Below are positions 52,428 to 61,596 of a stretch of 64,000 nt of DNA, piece after piece (the stretch's first letter is position 1; every line of letters begins with the position of its first letter). Below the pieces are notes generated by a model that searched no databases, was not told the origin of the DNA, and was given only the letters and a program-made list of their open reading frames with translations. A program made the position numbers and the translations under genes. Origin of the DNA: Photobacterium sp. GJ3 (lineage in GTDB: Bacteria > Pseudomonadota > Gammaproteobacteria > Enterobacterales > Vibrionaceae); the NCBI RefSeq assembly GCF_018199995.1, contig NZ_CP073579.1:1612001-1676000 (forward strand). The letters run 5' to 3'.

Positions 52428-53687
52428 ATGAATATATTTAATTTTTTGATTTCTAGTGCAATGAGCCTTCTTGCCTTCAGAAGCTTTAGTATAATATTTG
52501 TCTGGTCTATTGCAACAATGGAAGGTGGAAGTAATAGTATCATATTAGGTAGCATCATTGCGCTGATGTGGCTAATTAACTTAGTAAGCCTACCACTATC
52601 GGGTGATTTACTCGATAGGAATAAAAAGAAAAAAATATTAGTTTTTAGTTCGGTTTTATCTGTCATCACAATCAATTTGTATTATGTTTTTTTCTATCAC
52701 TTAGAAGTTTCTTTTGTTTATCTCGCAATAGTTGCATCAATTCTTGCTACAACAAACTCTATTGTAACCAGCAGCATTAATAGTACAATCCCGTTTTTAA
52801 CAGAGAAAGAAAACTATACTAAGTATATTGGGATTGCAGCCTCATTGAATTCTGTACAAGCGATTGCAGGGGCTATACTCGGTGGTGGTGGTGTTGCTCT
52901 CATAGGATCGCAGTGGTCTATCATTATTGTATCTGCATTTTATATAATCTCACTTTTTCTTCTTTTTCTTGTGAAAATTAGAGGGGAAAATATAGATAGA
53001 ACAGAATGTCAAAACTTTTTGAAAAGTGCTAGTGTTGGATTTAGGATATTATTTAAAATTAATAATGAAAAAATAACTTGCTATATCGCGATGGTGACAA
53101 ATTTCATATTGACACCAATGATGGTTGTTATTTTACCTCTGTATGTGGCAAATAATTATCATGATATCAAACCGCTTGCTTATTTTGAAGTTTCGTTTGC
53201 TATTGGTATGGGAATGGGCGGGGTTATTCTATCAAAAATTGACTTTAATACGCATAAAAGGCTGAAGCCTGCGGTAATTGGTAATATGCTTATTGGAATT
53301 GGGATTATATTATTTTCAATACTAGAGCTATTCTATTTTAAAGTGTTCTCAATGATTATATCTGGTTTTGGCCTTTCATTTATTAATATTGCAACAAATA
53401 GTGTAAGGTCGTTTGCTGTACCAAATGAATTTCGGGCCAGGCTTGAAAGCGCAATTTTCTTCCTTTGTGTCGTGACGATACCTATCGGAAGTCAATCCTT
53501 TGGATATCTCATACAATATTTTGGTCATGAAATCATGAACACATTGTTATTTGTTATGGGCGCTATTGTAGCTCTTAGTTCATTTACATTTTTCATATCA
53601 AAACATACTAGAGAAATTCTATTAAAATCAAATGATCAATTAGATCAGATTTATATAAAAAAATACCCAAGTGCATTTAAAGGATAA
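52428..53687 (+). CDS. MFS transporter, probable peptide or product exporter
   Basis: 419 residues, about twelve TM helices, with the MFS_3/EntS-like loop LSGDLLDRNKKKKILVF after TM2. Low-GC codon use like its neighbours and unlike the flanks, which indicates horizontal origin. The ribosome site is weak. It ends 3 bp before the HExxH gene, so the two are co-translated. MFS exporters are less usual than ABC exporters for RiPPs; here it is the only transporter of the cluster. Confidence 0.87.
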   Translation: MNIFNFLISSAMSLLAFRSFSIIFVWSIATMEGGSNSIILGSIIALMWLINLVSLPLSGDLLDRNKKKKILVFSSVLSVITINLYYVFFYHLEVSFVYLAIVASILATTNSIVTSSINSTIPFLTEKENYTKYIGIAASLNSVQAIAGAILGGGGVALIGSQWSIIIVSAFYIISLFLLFLVKIRGENIDRTECQNFLKSASVGFRILFKINNEKITCYIAMVTNFILTPMMVVILPLYVANNYHDIKPLAYFEVSFAIGMGMGGVILSKIDFNTHKRLKPAVIGNMLIGIGIILFSILELFYFKVFSMIISGFGLSFINIATNSVRSFAVPNEFRARLESAIFFLCVVTIPIGSQSFGYLIQYFGHEIMNTLLFVMGAIVALSSFTFFISKHTREILLKSNDQLDQIYIKKYPSAFKG

Positions 53688-53690
53688 AGT

Positions 53691-54716
53691 ATGGATATTT
53701 CATCTTTAGACTGGGCTATTCCTAGTTTTCAACAAGCAAGAGAACTTAAATTAATAAACACTCGTGAATTATTTGAAAGCATTGAACATGTTATCGAAGC
53801 GAGTGATTATGATAAAAGTATTAAGGTCCATTCGGATGCATATTTAAATAATTTGTCATGCTACTCGAGTGTTGAGATTTTCATCATACATGAAGAATTA
53901 ATTAATCATGCATATAATCAAAATAAACAAAAATGCCATGATGTATTAGACGCACTGTTTTTACATCTTGATACTAAAAAAATAAAGAATAATCTTGATA
54001 TAAAATATTTTGGCAATGCTTTTGATCAAAATATTGACCATTATTTCAATAATATTATGAGCAGTTCTCATAAAGAGTCTTATGAAGATAAATATAGGAA
54101 TCAAAGACTTTTTATAACGCCCCCATCATTATCGGATTATGAAAATACCGTCACCATATGTGAATTAACTCTTAATAATATCGAAGAAAATATTCCAGAG
54201 TTATATAAAGAGATTAATGGATTAATTGATAATATAGTAATTATTGAATCCAATGGTGTAAATGCAGGTTCGTATCTTAATGCATTGGGTACATTTATAA
54301 TGAGAACATTTAAACCTGAAAGTGAACATTGGACAAGAATATTAGAACATATTGTACATGAGTCAGCGCATAACTTATTATATCATATTTGGTATCAAGA
54401 ACCTTTGATAACAGACGATGATGGTTTGTATTATACTCCTTTTAGATTAGATCATCGGCCATTAAGTGGTGTTTATCATGCAATGTATGTGTTGGCTAGG
54501 ACAATTTTTGCTTTTGATATGCTTTTACAAAACAGTGTGATTCGGGAAGTTGAAATTAAAAGCCATTATAATGAGGCGAATAATAATACGCCGTTTAAAG
54601 ATAAATTTTTTCAAACAGTAAAAGTTATTGAATCTTCGCGGAAGATGACATCGTTTGGAAATAAGTTATTAGACGACTGTATTCAACTTGTAGATGGTTG
54701 TGAGTCAAACTTTTAA
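53691..54716 (+). CDS. HExxH-motif putative peptide-modification enzyme (aKG-HExxH type)
   Basis: 341 residues. HESAH at residues 223-227 within LEHIVHESAHNLLYH, followed by the conserved-looking DHRPLSGVYHAMYVLAR. The pattern fits the family I recall as 'HEXXH motif-containing putative peptide modification protein', now described as alpha-ketoglutarate-dependent peptide beta-hydroxylases. No signal peptide, so cytoplasmic. No zinc-protease features otherwise. It would hydroxylate Asp, Asn, His or similar in the short precursor (inference). Very AT-rich. Confidence 0.75.
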   Translation: MDISSLDWAIPSFQQARELKLINTRELFESIEHVIEASDYDKSIKVHSDAYLNNLSCYSSVEIFIIHEELINHAYNQNKQKCHDVLDALFLHLDTKKIKNNLDIKYFGNAFDQNIDHYFNNIMSSSHKESYEDKYRNQRLFITPPSLSDYENTVTICELTLNNIEENIPELYKEINGLIDNIVIIESNGVNAGSYLNALGTFIMRTFKPESEHWTRILEHIVHESAHNLLYHIWYQEPLITDDDGLYYTPFRLDHRPLSGVYHAMYVLARTIFAFDMLLQNSVIREVEIKSHYNEANNNTPFKDKFFQTVKVIESSRKMTSFGNKLLDDCIQLVDGCESNF

Positions 54717-54860
54717 ATGGTGCGATCGAATAGTCACTATTTTTTAATTGTGAGGTTTTAGATTGTCGGCGCCGGGAGCGCCTACAACCGACCCAGGGCG
54801 GGATCGTACTTTGTTAAAAAGCATGATCTTGTTCATGTTATCTTCCTTGTTATCAGTGCT

Positions 54861-54968
54861 ATCACGCTCGATTACAACGAAGAGCGCACCCACGAGAGCT
54901 TAGGTAATATTCCTCCGGCTGAATACCGGAGGCAACTGGAAACCTCTAGCTTTGAATTGTCTCGCTAA
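54861..54968 (+). pseudogene. IS3-family transposase C-terminal remnant
   Basis: The frame reads ITLDYNEERTHESLGNIPP then AEYRRQLETSS before a stop, matching the end of the OrfB integrase of IS3 elements (YNxxRPHESLGxxTPxEY). Nothing of the DDE core remains; right-end-like sequence follows to about 55000. It marks the edge of the AT-rich island. The flanks 54717-54860 and 54969-55170 show no other gene. Confidence 0.8.
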
Positions 54969-55170
54969 GGGGGAGTGGACAGGATCTTGGGTGAAAACCA
55001 AGCATAACCCCAAAAAAGTCTAAGACGAATAGCTTAGGCTCTGTCAGCGGCCTGAAAAGCCGTTCACCTTATGTGCACGGCATTACTCCAATAGATTGCT
55101 TTGTTTCTTACCTAATTTGGGCACTAAACTGTTAATAGGATCGGAAAATACTTCTTGACCCTCCAATCCA

Positions 55171-55650
55171 TTAGTTTAAACAAACTTTTTCGAGACCATA
55201 AGTTTCATCCAGCAAGCCTGGTTCCATTTGGGACAGAATCTGCAAGCGATTCCACATATTAACCAAGCCAATTGCTACAGTAATCTCCGAAATCTCTTCT
55301 TGGGTAAAATACTCTGAGATATGTCCATATAGTTTATCGTCAACGCCATTTTGATCAATATTAGTAAGCGCTTCGGTAAGAGCTAGTGCAGCTTTTTCCT
55401 TTGCACTGAAGAGTGGTGACTCTCGCCAAATGGGTATATGGTAGAGGCGAAGCTCTCTTTCTCCCTTAATTTTTGCCTGTTTTGAATGCATATCTACACA
55501 AAATGCACACTTGTTTAGTTGGGATGCTCTGAGATCGATCAGGTACTTGAGTCGCGGGTCTATGGATATTTTCTCCACAGCAATACTTACTGCTTGAAGA
55601 GATTTTACGAGGGCAGGAACGGTTTTGAAATGATTCACTCGATTTGACAT
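55171..55650 (-). CDS. AhpD-like carboxymuconolactone decarboxylase family protein
   Basis: 159 residues from the ATG at 55650 (GAGG upstream). CxxC-His motif CAFCVDMHSKQAK typical of AhpD-like peroxidase-linked proteins, and PLFSAKEKAALALTEALT. Probably redox active toward peroxides. 13 bp after azoR on the same strand, one operon. Lower GC than the flanks. Confidence 0.9.
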   Translation of the reverse strand: MSNRVNHFKTVPALVKSLQAVSIAVEKISIDPRLKYLIDLRASQLNKCAFCVDMHSKQAKIKGERELRLYHIPIWRESPLFSAKEKAALALTEALTNIDQNGVDDKLYGHISEYFTQEEISEITVAIGLVNMWNRLQILSQMEPGLLDETYGLEKVCLN

Positions 55651-55663
55651 TGTAACCTCACAA

Positions 55664-56275
55664 CTAAATATTAATTTCATCAATAATGGAGAGCGCTTTG
55701 GGAATAGCAAAATCGCGGGTAATCGGATCGTGAGTTCCATCTATCCGGATAAAATTCAAATTGGTAATGCCGATATATTGAAAAGCGTATTTTATATAAG
55801 GGGTGAATTGGTCATGGCTGACAAGCGGTCCGTGCGAGAATATGCTTCCACTTGACACCACAATATAAACACTTTTGTTTGGAACCAACCCTATCTTGTT
55901 ACCCGCCGTGTCTGTAAACTTGAATGTTCGTCCTGCCCTAGTGATATGATCAAACCAAGCCTTCAATACAGATGGTAATCCCAGATTCCAGATTGGCGAT
56001 GATATGACTAACAAATCGCTGTCGAACAGGATATCTATCATTCGATCAGAAAGTTGTACGGCTTTTTTTTGTTGCTCTTTCCGTTCATCCGGTTTTGTTA
56101 AGAATGCATCGACAGTACAGCCATCCAGATGTGGCAAAGGCTCTTGCGATAGGTCAATAATTTTTTCATTGATACTTGGGTATTTCTTCTTCAGCCTGTC
56201 GACGAGATAGTCTGAGACTACCCTCGACGAAGAACCGTTAATGTTTGGACTCACTTTAATGTGTAAGAGATTCAT
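55664..56275 (-). CDS. azoR: FMN-dependent NADH:quinone reductase / azoreductase
   Basis: 203 residues from the ATG at 56275 (AAGGAG upstream). Flavodoxin fold with HIKVSPNINGSSSRVVSDYL and SPIWNLGLPSVLKAWFDHITRAGRTF, the AzoR core. Reduces quinones and azo compounds with NADH. Operon with the AhpD-like gene suggests electrophile or quinone stress. Confidence 0.9.
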   Translation of the reverse strand: MNLLHIKVSPNINGSSSRVVSDYLVDRLKKKYPSINEKIIDLSQEPLPHLDGCTVDAFLTKPDERKEQQKKAVQLSDRMIDILFDSDLLVISSPIWNLGLPSVLKAWFDHITRAGRTFKFTDTAGNKIGLVPNKSVYIVVSSGSIFSHGPLVSHDQFTPYIKYAFQYIGITNLNFIRIDGTHDPITRDFAIPKALSIIDEINI

Positions 56276-56582
56276 ACACTTCTCCTTTATAATCATTGGC
56301 TTGACTGTTTTTCGCTCGTAACTTTATTTCCTGCTACCTCTTCAAGCAGTTGATAAGATAGCCTGTTGATGAAGATAATTATTGAATATTTTCGACATCT
56401 ACCCTGTAGATATTCAGGGAAGGGAACACACCAATTGACTTAGTTGGTTAAATTAGCGTGAATTTCTTTGCAGTCAGTGATCTGATATTTGACATTTATA
56501 GGCAGCCTAATGGAAAAAAACACTTACTGAACAGACATCTGGAAAGGGCACAACAATCTGAATGCATTTAAGGAGACGTAAA
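56276..56582. other. Non-coding region upstream of azoR
   Basis: About 300 bp with the azoR promoter presumably at its left. No coding frame or structured element recognised. Confidence 0.4.
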
Positions 56583-56690
56583 ACGAGCACAGATTCGGTA
56601 TTAGCGCTCAGTCACCCCCGCCTAACCTCCCCCTTGAAAAGGGGGAGGAACAGTCCGAGCGTGTTGCGCGTACGAATACTCCCACCCTCG
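56583..56690. repeat. Solitary copy of the array B/C repeat
   Basis: Contains GAGCACAGATTCGGTATTAG (linker), CCCCCGCCTAACCTCCCCC, the hairpin CCTTGAAAAGGGGGAGG and CAGTCCGAGCGTGTTGCG, aligned to array C units, but the second hairpin is mostly lost. The sequence 56691-56836 holds nothing recognised. Confidence 0.88.
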
Positions 56691-56836
56691 AATCAGGTCC
56701 TAAACGATCAGAATTTGATGAAACACGTTGATCACCACCAAAGTTCTCCGGCTCATCCGTCACGAATGCGTTTTTTCATCTTGTAGATTCTTTTATCAAC
56801 ATCTACTATTCAGGCGCGATCAAGGATGAGTGATAC

Positions 56837-57187
56837 ATGCGCCCAGGACATTCCCGATACAGAATCATGATGATAGCCAGCTTCTTGAGCTGGCTGTTGA
56901 TCGTTGCGATGCCTGTGGTGAATGCCCACCATCAACCGGCGGGCACCTGGGCAAGCCTGTGTACACTCGGTGGCTTCAAACTGGTCAAACTGGATGATGG
57001 CACGGAGCAGCTTAAACCTGATCCGCAGGGGCACTGTCCCATCGGTGTTTTCAGCCTGGCTCATACTGATGACCGATGGCTAGGGCTGGGTGCGCAATAT
57101 CGCGAACAACCGCTCAGGCCTTATGCCTTCTCGCCTTCCCAGTGGGACTATTTTCTTCTTCCTTCCCGAGCGCCGCCACTGGCGTAA
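56837..57187 (+). CDS. DUF2946-like small secreted protein
   Basis: 116 residues. Signal peptide (IMMIASFLSWLLIVAMPVVNA), then WASLCTLGGFKLVKLDDG, GHCPIG and short C-terminus; the CTxxG...C.hC pattern is that of DUF2946. Often found beside PepSY proteins and TonB-type metal uptake. Precedes the PepSY gene by 122 bp. Confidence 0.7.
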   Translation: MRPGHSRYRIMMIASFLSWLLIVAMPVVNAHHQPAGTWASLCTLGGFKLVKLDDGTEQLKPDPQGHCPIGVFSLAHTDDRWLGLGAQYREQPLRPYAFSPSQWDYFLLPSRAPPLA

Positions 57188-57309
57188 TCACCCGTTCTGA
57201 TTTCGGTCAGCCGGATTCGCATTTCTCAAATACAGAATAAAGTTGCCTTGGTCTGTCATGGACCGTGGCGTTTATTTGTGCGCGCATTGAACGCACTGGA
57301 AGGAAAATC

Positions 57310-58716
57310 ATGAACCATCAAACCAATCAAATCGGGCAATCCGATGCGCTACCCGTTCAGCGTACCTGGTATATGACCGCCTGGCGCTGGCATTTTTACG
57401 CAGGACTTTATGTTGTCCCTTTTCTGATCATGCTGGCCGTGACAGGCCTGATGATGCTGTATGCAGGCACGCTCGACAACCTTCGTTTCAAAGACATTCT
57501 TTTTGTCGAACCTGCCGGGCAGACTGTGCCGGTGACACAGCAATTGAATGCGGTGCAGCAGGCCTTTCCGGATGCGCAGGTTCATCAGTATCTGACCCCG
57601 AAACAGCCTGAAGATGCCGCCAGATTCGCCATTGTGACGGCAGCAGGGCAAGGACGCTTTGTAACGGTGAATCCGTACACTGCAGCGGTGCTGGGATCTT
57701 TGGATCGGGATGACAATCTCTACACGCTGGCCAATGAGATTCACGGCACATTGCTGATGGGTGATCTGGGCGATCGTCTGATTGAGCTGGCCGCCAGTTT
57801 TGCTGTCATCCTGATTGTCAGTGGTGCTTACCTGTGGTGGCCGCGCGATCATGCCAGCAAAGCAGGCATGTTCCGGATTCGCATGAACAGCGGACGGCGG
57901 ACATTCTGGCGCGATTTACATGCCAATCTGGGCGCTGTGACAGCGGTTTTCCTGTTGCTCTTTATGCTGTCGGGCTTGTCCTGGTCGGGTATCTGGGGCA
58001 GTAAAATGGTTCAGGCATGGAATTCATTCCCGGCCGGCGTTTTCGGTGATGTGCCGCTCTCAGATGCCAAACATGCTGAGATGAATCATGGCGCGTTAGA
58101 GGAAGTGCCGTGGAATCTGGAGCAGACACCGATGCCTGCTTCCGGCTCTCATGCTGGTCATGATGGGATTCATGGGCCGGTAAATCTGGATGCCGTGGTC
58201 GCATTTGCCAAAGCGCAGGGTCTGACGGCTTTTCGGGTGAATCTGCCTAAAGGTGAGCAAGGCGCGTTCAGTGTGCTGCAAAGTACCATGAGTAATGACA
58301 TCACGGATGCGACGCAGGATCGCACCCTGCATCTCGACCAGTACACGGGTAAAGTGCTGGCCGATATCCAATATGATGAGTATTCGCCAATGGCAAAAGC
58401 GATGGCTTGGGGCATTGCACTGCATGAAGGGGACTTCGGATGGTGGAATAAAGCGGTGAATACCTTTTTGTGTCTGTCGTTTATTTTGATCAGCTTCAGT
58501 GGCGTCATGATGTGGTGGCTGCGCCGCCCGAAAGGGAAGCGCATGCTTTCTGCGCCGCCAGCACCGAAAAATATGACGCTGTGGAAAGGGGCAACGGTTG
58601 TGATTGCAGTGCTAGGCGTCTGCTTCCCACTGGCCGGGATCACGATTTTAACTGTGCTGCTTGCCGACCGTCTGATCTTCAGCCGGGTCCCGACACTCGC
58701 GCGATTCTTTGGGTAA
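57310..58716 (+). CDS. PepSY-associated TM-helix protein (iron-regulated reductase type)
   Basis: 468 residues from the ATG at 57310 (AAGGAAAA upstream). Four TM segments (YVVPFLIMLAVTGLMMLY near the N-terminus, LAASFAVILIVSGAYLWWP, FLLLFMLSGLSWSG, and a C-terminal pair), with PepSY-like periplasmic parts and conserved His (WRWHFYAGLY; HEGDFG). Similar proteins (FsrB/PiuB-like) act in ferric-siderophore reduction at the inner membrane. Together with DUF2946 this suggests metal uptake. Confidence 0.9.
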   Translation: MNHQTNQIGQSDALPVQRTWYMTAWRWHFYAGLYVVPFLIMLAVTGLMMLYAGTLDNLRFKDILFVEPAGQTVPVTQQLNAVQQAFPDAQVHQYLTPKQPEDAARFAIVTAAGQGRFVTVNPYTAAVLGSLDRDDNLYTLANEIHGTLLMGDLGDRLIELAASFAVILIVSGAYLWWPRDHASKAGMFRIRMNSGRRTFWRDLHANLGAVTAVFLLLFMLSGLSWSGIWGSKMVQAWNSFPAGVFGDVPLSDAKHAEMNHGALEEVPWNLEQTPMPASGSHAGHDGIHGPVNLDAVVAFAKAQGLTAFRVNLPKGEQGAFSVLQSTMSNDITDATQDRTLHLDQYTGKVLADIQYDEYSPMAKAMAWGIALHEGDFGWWNKAVNTFLCLSFILISFSGVMMWWLRRPKGKRMLSAPPAPKNMTLWKGATVVIAVLGVCFPLAGITILTVLLADRLIFSRVPTLARFFG

Positions 58717-58724
58717 TTGTCTTA

Positions 58725-59990
58725 TTCCTCCCCTTGAAAAGGGGGAGGAACAGATCGAGTTAGTTGCGAGTGCGAATCTTCCCTCCCTTTAGCAAGGGGG
58801 GGGTGGGGTTCGAACAGCGCGCACGGATTGGGCATATGTGCACAGTAACCCCCTCCTAGCCTCCCCCTTGTAAAGGGGGAGGAACAGTCCGAGTGTGTTG
58901 CGAGTGCTGATTATTCCCTCCCCTTGGCAAGGGGAGGGCTAGGGTGGGGTTCGAACAGCGCGCACGGATTGGGCATATGTGTCCAGTAACTCCCTCCTAG
59001 CCTCCCCCTTGAAAAGGGGGGAGGAACAGTCCGAGTGTGTTGCGAGTGCAAATCTTCCCTCCCTTTAGCAAGGGGGGCAGGGTGGGGTTCGAACAGCGCG
59101 CCCGGATTGGGCATATGTGCACAGTAACCCCCTCCTAGCCTCCCCTTGAAAAGGGGGAGGAGCAGTCCGAGTTTGTTGCGAGTGCAAATCTTCCCTCCCT
59201 TTAGCAAGGGGGGCGAACAGCGCGCCCGAATTTGGCTTTGGTGCAGGATAACCCCCTCCTAGCCTCCCCCTTGAAAAGGGGGAGGAACAGTCCGAGTTTG
59301 TTGCGAGTCCGAATCTTCCCTCCCTTTAGCAAGGGGGGGGCAGGGTGGGGTTCGAACAGCGCGCCCGAATTTGGCATTTGTGCACAGTAACCCCCTCCTA
59401 GCCTCCCCTTGAAAAGGGGGAGGGACAGTCCGAGTGTGTTGCCAGTGCAAATCTTCCCTCCCTTTAGCAAGGGGGCAGGGTGGGGTTCGAACAGCGCGCC
59501 CGGATTGGGCATATGTGTCCAGTAACTCCCTCCTAGCCTCCCCCTTGAAAGGGGGGGAGGAACAGTCCGAGTGTGTTGCGAGTGCAAATCTTCCCTCCCC
59601 TTGGCAAGGGGAGGGTCAGGGTGGGGTTCGAACAGCGCGCACGGATTGGGCATATGTGCACAGTAACCCCCTCCTAGCCTCCCCCTTGAAAAGGGGGAGG
59701 AACAGTCCGAGTGTGTTGCGAGTGCAAATCTTCCCTCCCCTTGGCAAGGGAGGATGGGGTGGGGTTCGAACGGTGCGCCCGAATTTGGCATTTGTGCACA
59801 GTAACCCCCTCCTAGCCTCCCCCTTGAAAAGGGGGAGGGACAGATAGAGTTTGTTGCGAGTGCAGATGATTCCCTCCCCTTGGCAAGGGGAGGGCTAGGG
59901 TGGGGTTCGAACAGCGCGCCCAGATTTGGCATTTGTGCACAGTAACCCCCTCCTAGCCTCCCCTTGAAAAGGGGGAGGAACAGATCGAGT
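58725..59990. repeat. Repeat array C: ten REPIN-like units
   Basis: Ten copies (hairpins near 58729, 58865, 59003, 59141, 59270, 59405, 59540, 59684, 59820, 59960), about 130-145 bp each. Same two-hairpin architecture as array B and same orientation, with AACAGTCCGAGTGTGTTGCG in the middle and linker CGAACAGCGCGCACGGATTG. Frames read through it give Pro-rich, repetitive peptides (such as 59201-59932, minus strand); these are artefacts. Confidence 0.95.
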
Positions 59991-60034
59991 CTGTATCGAG
60001 TACGTATACCCCTTCCATTTGTGTTAATTCCCGA

Positions 60035-60658
60035 TCAGCCATGTGATGACGCCAGATGATTCAAAATTTCGCTCATCACAGGCAGGACTGAGACAACCAG
60101 CAACGCGGACATGGTGTAGTTAAACAGGCGGCGATACTTGTCCTGAGTCAGTGTTTTTTTCAGTAGGGATCCAAACATCAGCCAGACCCCGACACACGGG
60201 AAGGAAACCAGTAAAAAGGTGAGCGCCAGCATCATATTCTGACCGTAAAAGTCCGCTCCCACTGTGGTGAAAGCCGCGATGGCACCGGTCGCGACCACCC
60301 AGGCTTTGGCGTTAATCCACTGAAACAGCGCGCCTTTCATGAAACTGAAAGGTTTGGCCTGTGCGCCGGACGATCCGACATCAGCGGAGCGGGCAATCAG
60401 CCAGGCCAGATACAGTAAGTAAAGCACGCCGAGGCATTTAATGATGAAATGCAGGCTGGGGAACAGCTCAAATAACTGACCAAATCCGATGCCGACCAAA
60501 AGCAGCATGATCGCAAACCCCATACAGATCCCACTCAGCAGCGGCAGGCTTTTTTTCACTCCAAAATTCAGGCCCGAAGTCATCACCATAATGTTGTTCG
60601 GTCCCGGCGTGACGGAAGATGACACGGCAAAGAGAACCATAGCGTAGAGATAGTCCAT
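60035..60658 (-). CDS. LysE-family amino-acid exporter
   Basis: 207 residues from the ATG at 60658 (AGGAG upstream). Hallmark SVTPGPNNIMVM in the first TM region, then about five more TM helices. RhtB/LysE type; substrate unknown. The region before it (60659-60792) is the promoter area. Confidence 0.92.
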   Translation of the reverse strand: MDYLYAMVLFAVSSSVTPGPNNIMVMTSGLNFGVKKSLPLLSGICMGFAIMLLLVGIGFGQLFELFPSLHFIIKCLGVLYLLYLAWLIARSADVGSSGAQAKPFSFMKGALFQWINAKAWVVATGAIAAFTTVGADFYGQNMMLALTFLLVSFPCVGVWLMFGSLLKKTLTQDKYRRLFNYTMSALLVVSVLPVMSEILNHLASSHG

Positions 60659-60792
60659 TGTGTAAGCGCTCCTGTTGGGCTGAATCGGATATTCGGGGTG
60701 TTGGGTGATGCTCAGAAAATGAGCACTCTTCTGATATGAAGATGAGTGCAACTCAATTCAAGCGCGGGATGCAAAAAATAATCAGAAAATCA

Positions 60793-61371
60793 TCAGGAAC
60801 TGTTTCCGCGGGTCATGTCACGCAGAATCTGATGTGCGCAGGCCCGGGGGGAATTCGTGGCTGTGTTGATCTTAATATCGTACCGGATCCCCTGATGGAC
60901 CCGGCTTGCCTGCTCGAGGGCAGACCCGGGCTGACGATCCCCCCGTTGTTTTTCCCGTTGGACCAGAATTTCATCGGTACAGAAAACGCCCACGAACAGA
61001 CACTGTTTTCCGGCAAGGACGGATTGCCAGACAGCCATTTCTTCTGCGCCATTGATGGCATCGTCGACAATCACGTTCAGGCCGGAGTCGAGTAAATGCC
61101 GGACTGTGGTCCGGTAAGCGTCGTTGACCGCTTTGCCGTAGTCGCCAAAAGCAATGCGCTGGACGGTGTGCTGGCCTCGCATTTTCGAACGCCAGTAAAA
61201 ACCGTCAGCAGGTTGATTCGGGGTGTTCAGGCGGTTAGATTTTTCGGGCATCATGGCAATGAAGTTATCTATCCCCAGATGTAAATAAGGGGCGTCCAGT
61301 AAGGATTGCAGTTCCCGGGCAATCGAGCTTTTGCCTGAACTGCTGGGTCCGTTCAGGAAGATCATCTCCAT
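60793..61371 (-). CDS. Chloramphenicol-phosphotransferase-like P-loop kinase
   Basis: 192 residues from the ATG at 61371 (or 199 from 61392). P-loop LNGPSSSGKSSIARELQ, then HLGIDNFIAMMPEK and FYWRS; VIVDDAIN in the middle. The CPT-like family includes the chloramphenicol 3-O-phosphotransferase of Streptomyces, but most members have unknown substrates. Resistance cannot be assumed. Confidence 0.85.
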   Translation of the reverse strand: MEMIFLNGPSSSGKSSIARELQSLLDAPYLHLGIDNFIAMMPEKSNRLNTPNQPADGFYWRSKMRGQHTVQRIAFGDYGKAVNDAYRTTVRHLLDSGLNVIVDDAINGAEEMAVWQSVLAGKQCLFVGVFCTDEILVQREKQRGDRQPGSALEQASRVHQGIRYDIKINTATNSPRACAHQILRDMTRGNSS

Positions 61372-61596
61372 ATTCAACCTGTCCTTTTTCAATGCTGTGA
61401 AATGAGTCGTGAGACTTATGAAACTGATTGTCAGGTTAAAAGGATCTCAGTATGGTGTGAAGCGAAATTTGTTTCAATTTTCAATGTGTTTGGTTTTCTG
61501 AGGCCGGATGATTCCTGATTGGAATGATTCACGCAGGGGCTAAACCATCGAATCACTGCAATTATTTTTTCCCAACAGACAATGCAGAGAGTATTC

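Noticed and set aside
59201..59932. Long open frame (243 codons, minus strand) of Pro-rich repeated peptide
   Set aside because: It lies entirely inside repeat array C and its periodicity equals that of the DNA repeat; no start signal. Frames at 58911-59207, 41561-41878 and 40365-40771 are the same artefact.
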